Source of the DNA: Xanthobacteraceae bacterium
GTDB taxonomy: Bacteria > Pseudomonadota > Alphaproteobacteria > Rhizobiales > Xanthobacteraceae
Direction: 5' to 3'
Length of the DNA: 6,602 nt
Assembly: GCA_030043175.1 (NCBI GenBank)
Contig: JASHYD010001202.1
Location: 1 to 6,602, forward strand
Part shown: positions 1 to 5,286 of the stretch, one piece after another
Numbering within the stretch: position 1 is the first letter of the stretch
How the letters are laid out: each line of letters starts with the position of its first letter
Made by a program: the position numbers and the translations under genes
The notes under the pieces: generated by a model
Told to the model about the DNA's origin: nothing
Databases searched by the model: none
What the model saw: only the letters and a program-made list of their open reading frames with translations

Positions 1-2
1 TG

Positions 3-443
3 CGGCTGGTCAGAACTGCCACGGAAAGAGGTTTCGAACGAAAGTGGGTTTCTCTCAGCGCTCTTAGTTGGGCAGCCTACCAATCTATCATCAAGGGCAC
101 TGATGCTATCAATGAAGGCTATCAAGTCATTCAGCGCGGCACATCCTCTGCTGCGTCGAACGCTATCAATCAGCTTTCAGTGCGGTTCGCAGCAGGCAAT
201 GATCAGCTGGCTGAACTTGTGCGAAGGGATCAGGACCTAGCGTCAGAGAACGAGCGGCTGGATAAAAATATAGTCGAACCCTTTGCTGCCCATCCCGCTA
301 GCATCCTCTCGACCAAGGTACACTACCAAGTCGCCGATGCGAAAGGGAGTAATGGCTGGTGTTGGCGGGGCAGCAGAAGGTCGCCGCCTGGCAGCTTCGA
401 GGTGACCTGCGGAGGTACGCTTCACCTTCGATGGCTCGACTAA
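3..443 (+). pseudogene. Truncated fragment of a CHAT-domain/TPR-type protein
   Basis: An open frame enters from the left edge and stops at 443. Its first part reads like the linker between the TPR region and the CHAT (caspase-like) domain of large Rhizobiales-type proteins: a helical stretch ending RGTSSAASNAINQLS, then RFAAGNDQLAELVRRDQDLA and a following ENERLDK. I recognise this block from the family; no search was run. After about position 290 the reading (HPASILSTKVHYQ and onward) no longer resembles the family, and no catalytic His/Cys CHAT domain follows in any frame I could read. Full family members are usually many hundreds of residues long, so the gene is cut on its 3' side by a deletion or rearrangement. 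The 5' part lies outside the window and may be intact or not. Family assignment is fairly secure; the exact breakpoint is not. Confidence 0.6.
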
Positions 444-543
444 AGAAGCCTGATTGCGTTCTAGTTCCCCACCGGGCCGAGCCCGACCTGCAGCGCATGA
501 AACTTCTGCCGAGTCGTTGTGGCCCGGTCCCAGCGCGGTAAGT
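291..543. other. Gene-free stretch between two pseudogene remnants
   Basis: Short overlapping frames exist on both strands, the longest on the minus strand (243-635), but none shows a recognisable motif, a ribosome binding site or a sensible start. It is probably scrambled DNA between the CHAT fragment and the recombinase fragment. Confidence 0.4.
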
Positions 544-754
544 TTCTTCCTAGCTGCTACGGCGAAGGCACAGGCGGAAGCCACGAAGGACGCCCAGCGG
601 GCAGGTATCGTCCACGCCAAGGAAAACGACGCCACCGCCTACCGTGGGCGTTAAGCCATCGTTCAGCCGGGACCAGTTCACGTGCCGCCTGGTCAAGACC
701 GGCGTCGAACAGTCCCACAGCCTGGTCTGGGAACGCTCGCGCAAGCAGACCTGA
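544..754 (+). pseudogene. Serine recombinase (resolvase/invertase) C-terminal remnant, frameshifted
   Basis: This is the end of the catalytic domain and the start of the C-terminal DNA-binding arm of a serine site-specific recombinase. The frame reads AKAQAEATKDAQRAGIVHAK, then DATAYRGR, and hits TAA at 652-654. The family motif here is (Y)RGRKPS, joining the long helix to the helix-turn-helix. Removing one T at 651/652 restores RGRKPSFSRDQF and keeps the frame open to TGA at 752-754. The reading after that (ERSRKQT before the stop) faintly resembles the SRQTVYR recognition helix but is degraded. The N-terminal catalytic part with the active serine is absent: the upstream 250 bases do not read as recombinase in any frame. 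It is therefore a dead remnant of a mobile element or integrated plasmid. The family call rests on motif recognition. Confidence 0.6.
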
Positions 755-827
755 CCGCGGTCACAGGGGCGGCTCCGGCCGCCCCGGTTAGCATGCTCAG
801 CCGGTGGCGCTGTCGCAGCGACAGCCC

Positions 828-1049
828 TCATCCCGCCAGGATACGCGTAATGTTGCGCAGGTTGGTGAGCGCGTTGTCGCGCTCCTCTGAGCCCTCGGGC
901 AGGTCCGGCAGCTCGTTCATGATTTCCCGCATAATTCCGAGTACCCGATTATTCCGAGTGGCTTCACGGGACGGCGTGACTTCCCGGTAATTGCAGGAGA
1001 TTTGACCACTGATCGTTGATGGCTCGGCATAATTCTTTACGTGTGCAGG
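828..1049 (-). pseudogene. Fragment of an unrecognised, conserved-looking protein
   Basis: On the minus strand a frame is open from just after a TAG (1052-1050) to TGA (830-828), giving 73 residues. It has the texture of a real protein: NYAEPSTISGQISCNYREV, then TPSREATRNNRVLGIMREIM, then NELPDLPEGSEERDNALTNL and a final RNITRILAG. The C-terminal half is acidic-helical and ends naturally. The frame has no start codon before ATG at 932-930 (35-codon product) or 920-918 (31 codons), and no ribosome binding site is seen. It therefore looks like the C-terminal end of a longer gene cut at about 1050, close to where the plus-strand beta-helix remnant begins. I do not recognise the family. A short intact gene starting at 932 is possible but less likely. 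Confidence 0.4.
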
Positions 1050-1524
1050 CTACTACTGTTCCAATGGACCGGGTAGTTGCACTCTAAACGCGCCCGGGCC
1101 TCTGCGTGCCGCCGGGCCAATGACATATAATTACTGGTTTGCGTTCGTCGGCAACGTGCTGGGGCTGGCGGGAGAGGCGATGGCGGCCAATGGCTGGTCC
1201 TATGAGGGAGACTGGAATGGAAACCGCATGTTCATGCTCGGGTGGAACACCGGGAACGGCGGTCAGGATCCGTACCTGGATGGAACCAGCGGGTCGTACA
1301 TTTTCATCCACGGCAACTACGACTACGTCAACGCCGGGATAGCCAACTGGGCTTCCGGATACTCGCACACGCCGCCGAACTCGTTCTATCTGTCTTCGGC
1401 TCCGTCCTTCTTCAGCGCGAGCACCACGTGCACGTATGCGTGGCCGTCGGTAACACCGACCGGATCGATGCAGGTAGAGACCAACAGCTGCGGCGGCTCC
1501 GGCCTGCCCGCCAAGGCGCGCTAG
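1033..1524 (+). pseudogene. C-terminal remnant of a beta-helix (pectate-lyase-like) protein
   Basis: The frame is open from 1033; the first ATG is at 1120 (134 codons). From that ATG it shows the typical C-terminal module of secreted right-handed beta-helix proteins: GNVLG (11-15), FMLGWN (38-43), HGNYDYV (64-70), PPNSFYLSSAPSFF (85-98), a Trp-Pro turn AWPSVTPTG (107-115) and a final LPAKAR (129-134), followed directly by a stop. Intact proteins of this kind usually exceed 400 residues and carry a signal peptide and many helical coils before this module; none of that is present. No ribosome binding site precedes 1120. It is best read as a 5'-deleted gene whose break lies near 1033-1050, against the minus-strand fragment. 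Residues before 1120 (CAGYYCSNGPGSC and onward) may still belong to the original protein. The family call is by recognition of the pattern. Confidence 0.6.
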
Positions 1525-1926
1525 GACGCCGGAACACCTTTCGTACAGCCGTACCCGCGCCACCCCGGACAGATGACGGCAGCCCAGTCGCGAGACCAGC
1601 GGTATCATACCATTTGGAAGAATTTTGAGTCGCGGTTCGATGCTATTCGACCATCCAACCGCTTACTGGCTTGATGATGATTCGGCGAGGTATTAACACA
1701 GTTTCGTTTGTTTGCTAGGCTCGGCTCGCCGGTCCACGGCCACTTGATCACAAGAAGTGTTCAGCCGGTATCGGCCAAGCGCGGCAGTGCTTTCCGTGAG
1801 TGCGCTTTTGGACCGTCAACCGTCGGGTGGCCGGTTTGATGCCTCGAACACGTGCAGGTTTATATTTATCGCTATTGTAAACCTTCGCCGCTAAGGCACT
1901 TGATTGTCCAGCTACTCGCGTAGTAA
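1525..1926. other. Gene-free stretch upstream of the H-NS-like gene
   Basis: About 400 bases without a convincing gene. One plus-strand segment (about 1590-1672) reads RYHTIWKNFESRFDAIRPSN before a double stop, which has a protein-like composition and may be a gene scrap, but I cannot name it. The right part becomes AT-richer and holds a promoter-like region with an inverted repeat (described separately). No tRNA or insertion-sequence ends were recognised. Confidence 0.4.
1836..1884 (+). promoter_or_regulatory. Candidate promoter and operator-like inverted repeat
   Basis: A -35-like TTGATG (1836-1841) lies 17 bases before TTTATA (1859-1864). A perfect 7-base inverted repeat, AGGTTTA (1856-1862) and TAAACCT (1878-1884), separated by 15 bases, overlaps the -10 region. 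It sits about 75 bases before the H-NS-like gene, a plausible place for autoregulation or a repressor. The boxes are weak matches, so this is a candidate only. Confidence 0.3.
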
Positions 1927-1959
1927 TTGGGACCGTACACAAACCAGCAGTGGACCATC

Positions 1960-2313
1960 ATGAACCTCAAATCAATGTCGATCGACAAATTGACGAAGCT
2001 TAGGGAGCAAGTCGCCGCCGCCCTTAGTGCCAAGGTGATCGATGAACGCCGGGCAGTTCAACACCAACTTAGCAAGTTGGATAGCCTTGCTGCGGCTGGA
2101 TCGCGCGGCAAAGGAGTTCGAGGCGGCGTGCGGGGTGCGGTTGCCGCGAAATATCGCAACCCGGACAATCCAGCCGAAACCTGGGCGGGACGTGGGCTGA
2201 AGCCGCGATGGCTTGCAGCGGCGCTGGAGACGGGTAAGAAGCTTGAAGATTTCAGTATCACCGCGCCGGCAAAGAGGGGCCGGGCGGCTCCGAAGAAAGC
2301 ACGTCGGAAATAG
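1960..2313 (+). CDS. H-NS family nucleoid-associated DNA-binding protein
   Basis: This is a 117-residue H-NS-like protein. The N-terminal part (about 5-42) is a charged heptad-rich helix (MSIDKLTKLREQ to HQLSKLD) suited to oligomerisation. It is joined by a Gly/Arg-rich linker (GSRGKGVRGGVRG, 47-59) to the conserved C-terminal DNA-binding motif KYRNPDNPAETWAGRGLKPR (64-83). That Y-R-N-P, T-W-x-G-R-G, P-R-W-L signature matches the H-NS/BpH3/HvrA-type domain that inserts a short loop into the minor groove of AT-rich DNA. A basic tail (KRGRAAPKKARRK) ends it. Length fits the family (about 100-130). The ATG at 1960 was chosen over TTG 1927, which adds an unsupported extension; ATG 1975 is a possible alternative. 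The Shine-Dalgarno is weak. Such proteins silence horizontally acquired, AT-rich genes, and several stretches here would be natural targets. It appears intact, with no partner gene beside it. Confidence 0.88.
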   Translation: MNLKSMSIDKLTKLREQVAAALSAKVIDERRAVQHQLSKLDSLAAAGSRGKGVRGGVRGAVAAKYRNPDNPAETWAGRGLKPRWLAAALETGKKLEDFSITAPAKRGRAAPKKARRK

Positions 2314-2348
2314 GTCGGCTAAGCATTGTCGTCTTCATATAGCCCGCG

Positions 2349-2363
2349 GGGCGGCGTCCGCCC
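2349..2363 (+). terminator. GC-rich hairpin after the H-NS-like gene
   Basis: A perfect 6-bp stem, GGGCGG-CGT-CCGCCC, lies 36 bases after the stop codon. No T-run follows, so it is at best a weak or Rho-assisted terminator; it could also be chance in GC-rich sequence. Confidence 0.25.
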
Positions 2364-2423
2364 TGACGGCGTGCTTATCGAGCGGCGCTGCTTCAAGAGT
2401 TGCCCATTAGCCGGACGTTGCCC

Positions 2424-2681
2424 ATGAACGCGTTAAAAATGAAGCTTGTTATTTCTATTGCCCTCAGCCTTGCGTTGTCGTGTTCAATTGCTGGCGCGAC
2501 CACCCTGAAGACATCACAGCTCGCGAAAGTCCGCATGAAGGGGCACCACCCAACGATGCACGCGATCGCGATCCAGCACATAAAAATCGAGACTGAAGGT
2601 TGGTTGAGAGATAAAGTAAAAGAGCCGAGCGAACCTGTGTTGACTACTGCTACAGGCGGTTCGCGCAAAAAAGGCAAGTAA
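2424..2681 (+). CDS. Small secreted protein of unknown function
   Basis: An 85-residue protein with a clear Sec signal peptide: a short positive start (MNALKMK), a hydrophobic core (LVISIALSLALS, 8-19), and an AGA cleavage site at 23-25 before TTLK. The predicted mature part is about 60 residues, basic at both ends, with a His-rich segment (KGHHPTMHAIAIQHIKIE, 39-56), a Trp, and a lysine-rich tail (GGSRKKGK). There is a cysteine in the signal but it is not in a good lipobox, so export to the periplasm or outside is more likely than lipidation. The ATG at 2424 gives the best signal peptide; ATG 2439 (MKLVIS) would also work, while TTG 2400 only adds unsupported residues. No strong Shine-Dalgarno is visible. 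The stop is followed by CGCTTC/GAAGCG (2689-2709), a weak stem. I do not recognise the family; the signal peptide makes a real gene likely. Confidence 0.6.
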   Translation: MNALKMKLVISIALSLALSCSIAGATTLKTSQLAKVRMKGHHPTMHAIAIQHIKIETEGWLRDKVKEPSEPVLTTATGGSRKKGK

Positions 2682-2727
2682 TAAGTCTCGCTTCACCCGA
2701 GTCGAAGCGGTCCGATCACCGTGAAAA

Positions 2728-2922
2728 GTGATAACTGAGAATTGGTCCTGGCCCGAGGCCGAACCTTCTCTCACTCAGCTTGATCGCTGCGCTTTGATGG
2801 CTTCCGCTGGAATATTGCGGTGCGCAGCCAAACACGGCGGCGATGAATTTCAGTTCTGCATTGAGCGGGCTCTGCTGCCTGACACAATGGTGCACGCTCA
2901 GGTTGAAATCGTAGGACTCTAA
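2728..2922 (+). CDS. Doubtful small ORF, 64 codons
   Basis: A GTG-started frame with an unexceptional N-terminus and a more protein-like C-terminal part (ALMASAGILRCAAKHGGDEF, then QFCIERALLPDT). It has no ATG near the start, no clear ribosome binding site, no signal peptide and no membrane segment. It lies alone between the small secreted protein and the methyltransferase, on the same strand. It could be a small cytoplasmic protein, the tail of a decayed gene, or chance. I do not recognise it. Around its start is a short inverted repeat, ATCAC (2715-2719) and GTGAT (2728-2732). If it is not a gene, the whole stretch from 2682 to 3048 is non-coding. Confidence 0.3.
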   Translation: MITENWSWPEAEPSLTQLDRCALMASAGILRCAAKHGGDEFQFCIERALLPDTMVHAQVEIVGL

Positions 2923-3035
2923 TCCCTCAAGGGGTCGTAATTTGGCTGCCAGGGCAAGCGTGCAAGGGTTGTCAAGTCTCCCAGGTCTCTTAACAGGATC
3001 TAATAAAGGGCCTTAGCTCAGTGTTGAGGCATCCT

Positions 3036-3040
3036 AGGAG
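3036..3040 (+). promoter_or_regulatory. Ribosome binding site of the methyltransferase
   Basis: AGGAG, eight bases before ATG 3049. It is the best Shine-Dalgarno in this half of the window and fixes the start of the methyltransferase. Confidence 0.7.
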
Positions 3041-3048
3041 ACAGGTTT

Positions 3049-3864
3049 ATGACGATATCCAGCAGCGATTACCCTCTCGGCTATACGGAAGACGAGGCGC
3101 GCCGCCTGGCAGAACAAGGCGCTTTCCTAGAAGATCTCACAGAGGACGTCTTGCGGCGCGCCGGCATTCGGTCGGGCATGCACGTCCTCGATCTCGGGTG
3201 CGGCGTAGGGGACGTCTCGTTGCTCGCGGCCCACCTTGTCGGCAAGGCAGGCGCCGTATTGGGAATTGACCGGAACGCTACTTCGGTCGAATTGGCTCGC
3301 AAGCGGGCTGCGGCCCTTGGCGTTCGCATCGTACAATTTCAGGCGGCGGAACTTGACGCCTTCGATACCGCCCAAACATTTGATGCCGTGATAGGCCGAT
3401 TTGTGCTGCTTTATCTGCCAGATCCGGTGGCGACGCTGCGCCGATTTCGACGCCTCCTGAGGCCTGATGGCGTCATCGCTTTCCATGAGATGGACATGGA
3501 AACGGTTTCGCAGGAGCCCGCCTCGGAACTATTCAACCGCGTTCGCTCGTGGATTCTCAGCGCCTTCAAGGCCAGCGGCGCGCAATTGAACATGGGAACC
3601 AAGACACTCAAAGCCTTCTTGGACGCCGGGCTCCCGCGGCCGACGCTGATCGCGGCGTCGCGCGTCGAGAGCGGTCCCGACTCGTACGTCTATACCTATC
3701 TGGCCGCCATCCTGCGGAGCCTGCTGCCCTTGCTGGAACGTGTCGGCTTGGGGACCGCTGAAACCGTGGCGATAGACACCTTGGCGGACCGACTGCGGCA
3801 TGACGCAAATGAGCGCATGATTTTCTTGCCGCGCATGGTCGGCGCGTGGTCACGGCTACCTTAA
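3049..3864 (+). CDS. Class I SAM-dependent methyltransferase
   Basis: A 271-residue cytoplasmic enzyme of the UbiE/Methyltransf_11-like group. The Rossmann-fold motifs are all present in order: motif I VLDLGCGVGD (46-55), which holds the S-adenosylmethionine methionine moiety; the acidic end of strand 2, GIDRN (72-76), for the ribose hydroxyls; an acidic ELDAFD (101-106) near the adenine site; FDAVIGRFVLLYLPDP (111-126); and motif III LLRPDGVIAFHEMD (136-149). After the fold comes a C-terminal region (about 160-271) of helices that probably forms the substrate lid. The N-terminal GYTEDEARRLAEQGAFLEDL (11-30) is typical of a common subgroup of orphan small-molecule methyltransferases. Length is normal and no catalytic motif is missing. 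The substrate cannot be told: there is no biosynthetic neighbour, and an ubiquinone/menaquinone role is not implied. Start set by AGGAG at 3036. It appears monocistronic. Confidence 0.9.
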   Translation: MTISSSDYPLGYTEDEARRLAEQGAFLEDLTEDVLRRAGIRSGMHVLDLGCGVGDVSLLAAHLVGKAGAVLGIDRNATSVELARKRAAALGVRIVQFQAAELDAFDTAQTFDAVIGRFVLLYLPDPVATLRRFRRLLRPDGVIAFHEMDMETVSQEPASELFNRVRSWILSAFKASGAQLNMGTKTLKAFLDAGLPRPTLIAASRVESGPDSYVYTYLAAILRSLLPLLERVGLGTAETVAIDTLADRLRHDANERMIFLPRMVGAWSRLP

Positions 3865-3989
3865 TTTCTCTGGAAAGCCATGTGCAGGAGCAGGCGCAAC
3901 GGTGAGCGGCTCTCGGGACAGACCTCGACAAGCCAGATATTGCTGAGCTTGGCACCAGTAGGAAGCGGAAGTAGCAGGGCCCGGAAGTG

Positions 3990-4010
3990 GCCCGATCACC
4001 CCGATCGGGC
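3990..4010. repeat. Perfect 8-bp inverted repeat
   Basis: GCCCGATC (3990-3997), loop ACCCC, GATCGGGC (4003-4010). It is 126 bases after the methyltransferase stop. No T-run follows, so a classical terminator is not supported; it could act as an RNA hairpin or a protein site. Confidence 0.45.
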
Positions 4011-4054
4011 ATGAGTCGTGGGGTACCCTCCCAAGGTCTTTTCCAAGGGTTTGG

Positions 4055-4073
4055 CTGCCGAAAGGGTCGGCAG
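4055..4073. repeat. Perfect 7-bp inverted repeat
   Basis: CTGCCGA (4055-4061), loop AAGGG, TCGGCAG (4067-4073). It has the same five-base loop size as the repeat at 3990. Function unknown. Confidence 0.4.
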
Positions 4074-4178
4074 AAAGTACGATCGCGTTAGAAGCAATGA
4101 GTGCTGCAGAACTGCTGACGGCCGATCCACTGAAACGTCGTCGCACAGTCACCTGCCAGCTCCCTATAAGGTAGCGAC

Positions 4179-4245
4179 GGCTGCTTGATGATGCCGATGG
4201 TGCTGGGTTTTTGGCACCGGCGTAGCACTGGCCATCAAGCAAGCC
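4179..4245. repeat. Long imperfect hairpin, possible structured RNA
   Basis: The outer stem pairs TGCTTGATG (4182-4190) with CATCAAGCA (4233-4241), nine perfect pairs, extended by GGC (4179-4181) with GCC (4243-4245) across a bulged A at 4242. Inside, GCC (4193-4195) pairs with GGC (4230-4232) and GTGCT (4200-4204) with AGCAC (4224-4228), making about 20 pairs in 67 bases. An alternative inner stem, GGTGC (4199-4203) with GCACC (4214-4218), competes with the second. It lies about 120 bases before the Amidase_6 gene. No T-run follows. It could be a small RNA, a leader structure or a mobile-element relic; attC-type core sites were not seen. Confidence 0.4.
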
Positions 4246-4303
4246 CTGGGAGAAAAACGAAGGAACAAAGATATTTCGCCAGGGTCCCCCCCTGAGACCT
4301 TTG

Positions 4304-4316
4304 ATAGGTTACCTAT
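4304..4316. promoter_or_regulatory. Operator-like palindrome upstream of the Amidase_6 gene
   Basis: ATAGGT-T-ACCTAT is a perfect 6-bp palindrome with one central base, ending about 48 bases before the start codon. The position suits a regulator site. TTGATA (4301-4306) overlaps it and resembles a -35 box, but no good -10 follows at the right distance. Confidence 0.25.
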
Positions 4317-4364
4317 GTAGGCTCGATTTCGGCAGTTGTTCACCAACTCTGTCAGAAAAGGCAT

Positions 4365-4913
4365 ATGGCAATGCCAGTATTTAATCGAATGAAGGCCGTC
4401 CAATACGCTACGCAATGGGCACTCAAGCGCAACCCAGACTTTCCGGATTACTCGTCGATCGTGGGAGGTCGTGGCGACTGCTCCAATTTCGTCTCCCAGG
4501 TAATGCTTGCGGGTGGCTGGCCCATGATCCTTGGACCGAAACGCCACCCCATCGTCTGGTGGACCGAACGAGATGTTTCGAGCAACTCCTGGGCATCGGC
4601 CGTGGGGTTGTTCACGTATCTCTGGTTGTTCAGCGGTGACCGAGTTCGCAAATGCGGCATTAACGATCTGGACTTGGGCGACATCATGATGATGCAGGTT
4701 CCCGGCTTTACAAACCCGGATCATGCGATGGTCGTTACTCAGAAACACGGTTCTGATATTTACCTCTCCTACCACTCGACCGATAGTTTGCATAAGCCGC
4801 TCAATGACATTCAAAACCGATATTCAAACCAAACTACTTATTACCGCTTCAAGGTAAATGACTCTTTCAGTTCCCCACCCGACCAACCGAGCCTCGAAGA
4901 CTATCAAGACTAA
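4365..4913 (+). CDS. Amidase_6-type (NlpC/P60-like fold) amidase/peptidase
   Basis: A 182-residue protein with the hallmarks of the putative amidase family Amidase_6, papain-fold cysteine hydrolases related to NlpC/P60 and CHAP. The N-terminus FNRMKAVQYATQWALKRNPD (6-25) matches the family's opening helix. GGRGDCSNFVSQVMLAGGWP (34-53) contains the catalytic Cys39 in the D-C-[ST]-N-F-V-S-Q signature. LDLGDIMMM (102-110) precedes PDHAMVV with His120, and YLSYHSTD (133-140) supplies the last strand and likely polar third residue. Relatives are expected to cut amide or peptide bonds, perhaps in peptidoglycan; the true substrate is unknown. There is no signal peptide or transmembrane segment, so the product is cytoplasmic unless exported by a specialised route. 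The domain fills the whole protein. ATG 4365 and ATG 4371 are both possible; AAGG (4357-4360) is better spaced for 4371. A longer antisense frame (4164-4814) is a shadow. Confidence 0.82.
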   Translation: MAMPVFNRMKAVQYATQWALKRNPDFPDYSSIVGGRGDCSNFVSQVMLAGGWPMILGPKRHPIVWWTERDVSSNSWASAVGLFTYLWLFSGDRVRKCGINDLDLGDIMMMQVPGFTNPDHAMVVTQKHGSDIYLSYHSTDSLHKPLNDIQNRYSNQTTYYRFKVNDSFSSPPDQPSLEDYQD

Positions 4914-5062
4914 ATTGCACACATATCACAGCGGCGCAACGTTGGCTCCTCAGCGATCGGCGCGACCGAGAGCCAGGCAACATCGAGGGCGGAGGTGGTG
5001 GTCTCCGTTCTGGTTAATAATCAGACAAATAAATACCAAACACTCCGTCGATATTTCGATTG

Positions 5063-5090
5063 TTGACCGAAGCAAAACACTTTGTATGTT
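5063..5090 (+). promoter_or_regulatory. Candidate promoter for the pilin-locus genes
   Basis: TTGACC (5063-5068), a 16-base spacer, then TATGTT (5085-5090), in a locally AT-rich stretch. If used, it would give a leader of nearly 200 bases before the 5287 gene, containing the nested hairpin at 5189-5228. Confidence 0.3.
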
Positions 5091-5188
5091 GAGATTATGA
5101 ACGCTCATCGACGTTCACGAGGTGCCAGAACTTACGACGGTTAGTGTAACCATGATTTGCACTGCTCGTCTCTGCGCAGGCGGGTACA

Positions 5189-5228
5189 CGTTGGCGCATA
5201 CAACGGGCCGAAAGCCCGAAGGCCAACG
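5189..5228. repeat. Nested inverted repeat in the leader of the 5287 gene
   Basis: The outer stem pairs CGTTGGC (5189-5195) with GCCAACG (5222-5228), seven perfect pairs. Inside lies CGGGC (5204-5208), loop CGAAA, GCCCG (5214-5218). It ends 58 bases before the start codon at 5287. It could be a leader RNA structure or a protein site; no T-run follows, so a terminator is unlikely. Confidence 0.4.
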
Positions 5229-5286
5229 CAAACCACCCACAAAGTAGGTTTTCTGAACTCCTCGCTCATCAGATGGGGATGTTCAG

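Larger units (their letters stand above)
3865..4364. other. 500-base gene-free stretch rich in inverted repeats
   Basis: No convincing gene. A plus-strand frame is open from 3962 to TAG 4174 and reads protein-like in its second half (VWLPKGSAESTIALEAMSAA, then ELLTADPLKRR), but has no usable start until ATG near its end and no ribosome binding site; it may be a gene relic. Long minus-strand frames here lack motifs. Several perfect inverted repeats are present: 3990-4010, 4055-4073, 4179-4245 and 4304-4316 (listed separately). Confidence 0.5.
4914..5286. other. Gene-free stretch with a promoter-like site and a nested hairpin
   Basis: About 370 bases with no convincing gene. A small plus frame (4858-5100) overlaps the amidase and lacks motifs. 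Its features are a promoter-like pair at 5063-5090, a short inverted repeat GGTTA-GTG-TAACC (5139-5151), and a nested hairpin at 5189-5228. Confidence 0.45.

Noticed and set aside
243..635. A 130-codon minus-strand frame
   Set aside because: It runs opposite the CHAT and recombinase remnants, shows no motif beyond a brief protein-like RIGDLVVYLGRED, and has no ribosome binding site.
1084..1608. A 174-codon minus-strand frame
   Set aside because: It is Arg/Val-rich with no motif and lies opposite the recognisable beta-helix C-terminus on the plus strand.
1590..1690. Insertion-sequence end or transposase scrap
   Set aside because: The sequence around GGTATCATACCATTTGG looked terminus-like, but no matching inverted end, target duplication or transposase reading was found.
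3008..3048. A complete tRNA gene
   Set aside because: Only the 5' 14 bases resemble tRNA-Ala; no anticodon stem, T-arm or acceptor 3' strand can be formed before the methyltransferase start.
4179..4245. An integron attC recombination site
   Set aside because: The long hairpin is suggestive, but the terminal RYYYAAC and GTTRRRY core sites are not present at its ends and no integrase gene is in the window.
4164..4814. A 216-codon minus-strand frame, longer than the plus-strand gene it overlaps
   Set aside because: It has no family motif, while the opposite strand carries the complete Amidase_6 signature with catalytic Cys and His. It is an antisense shadow.
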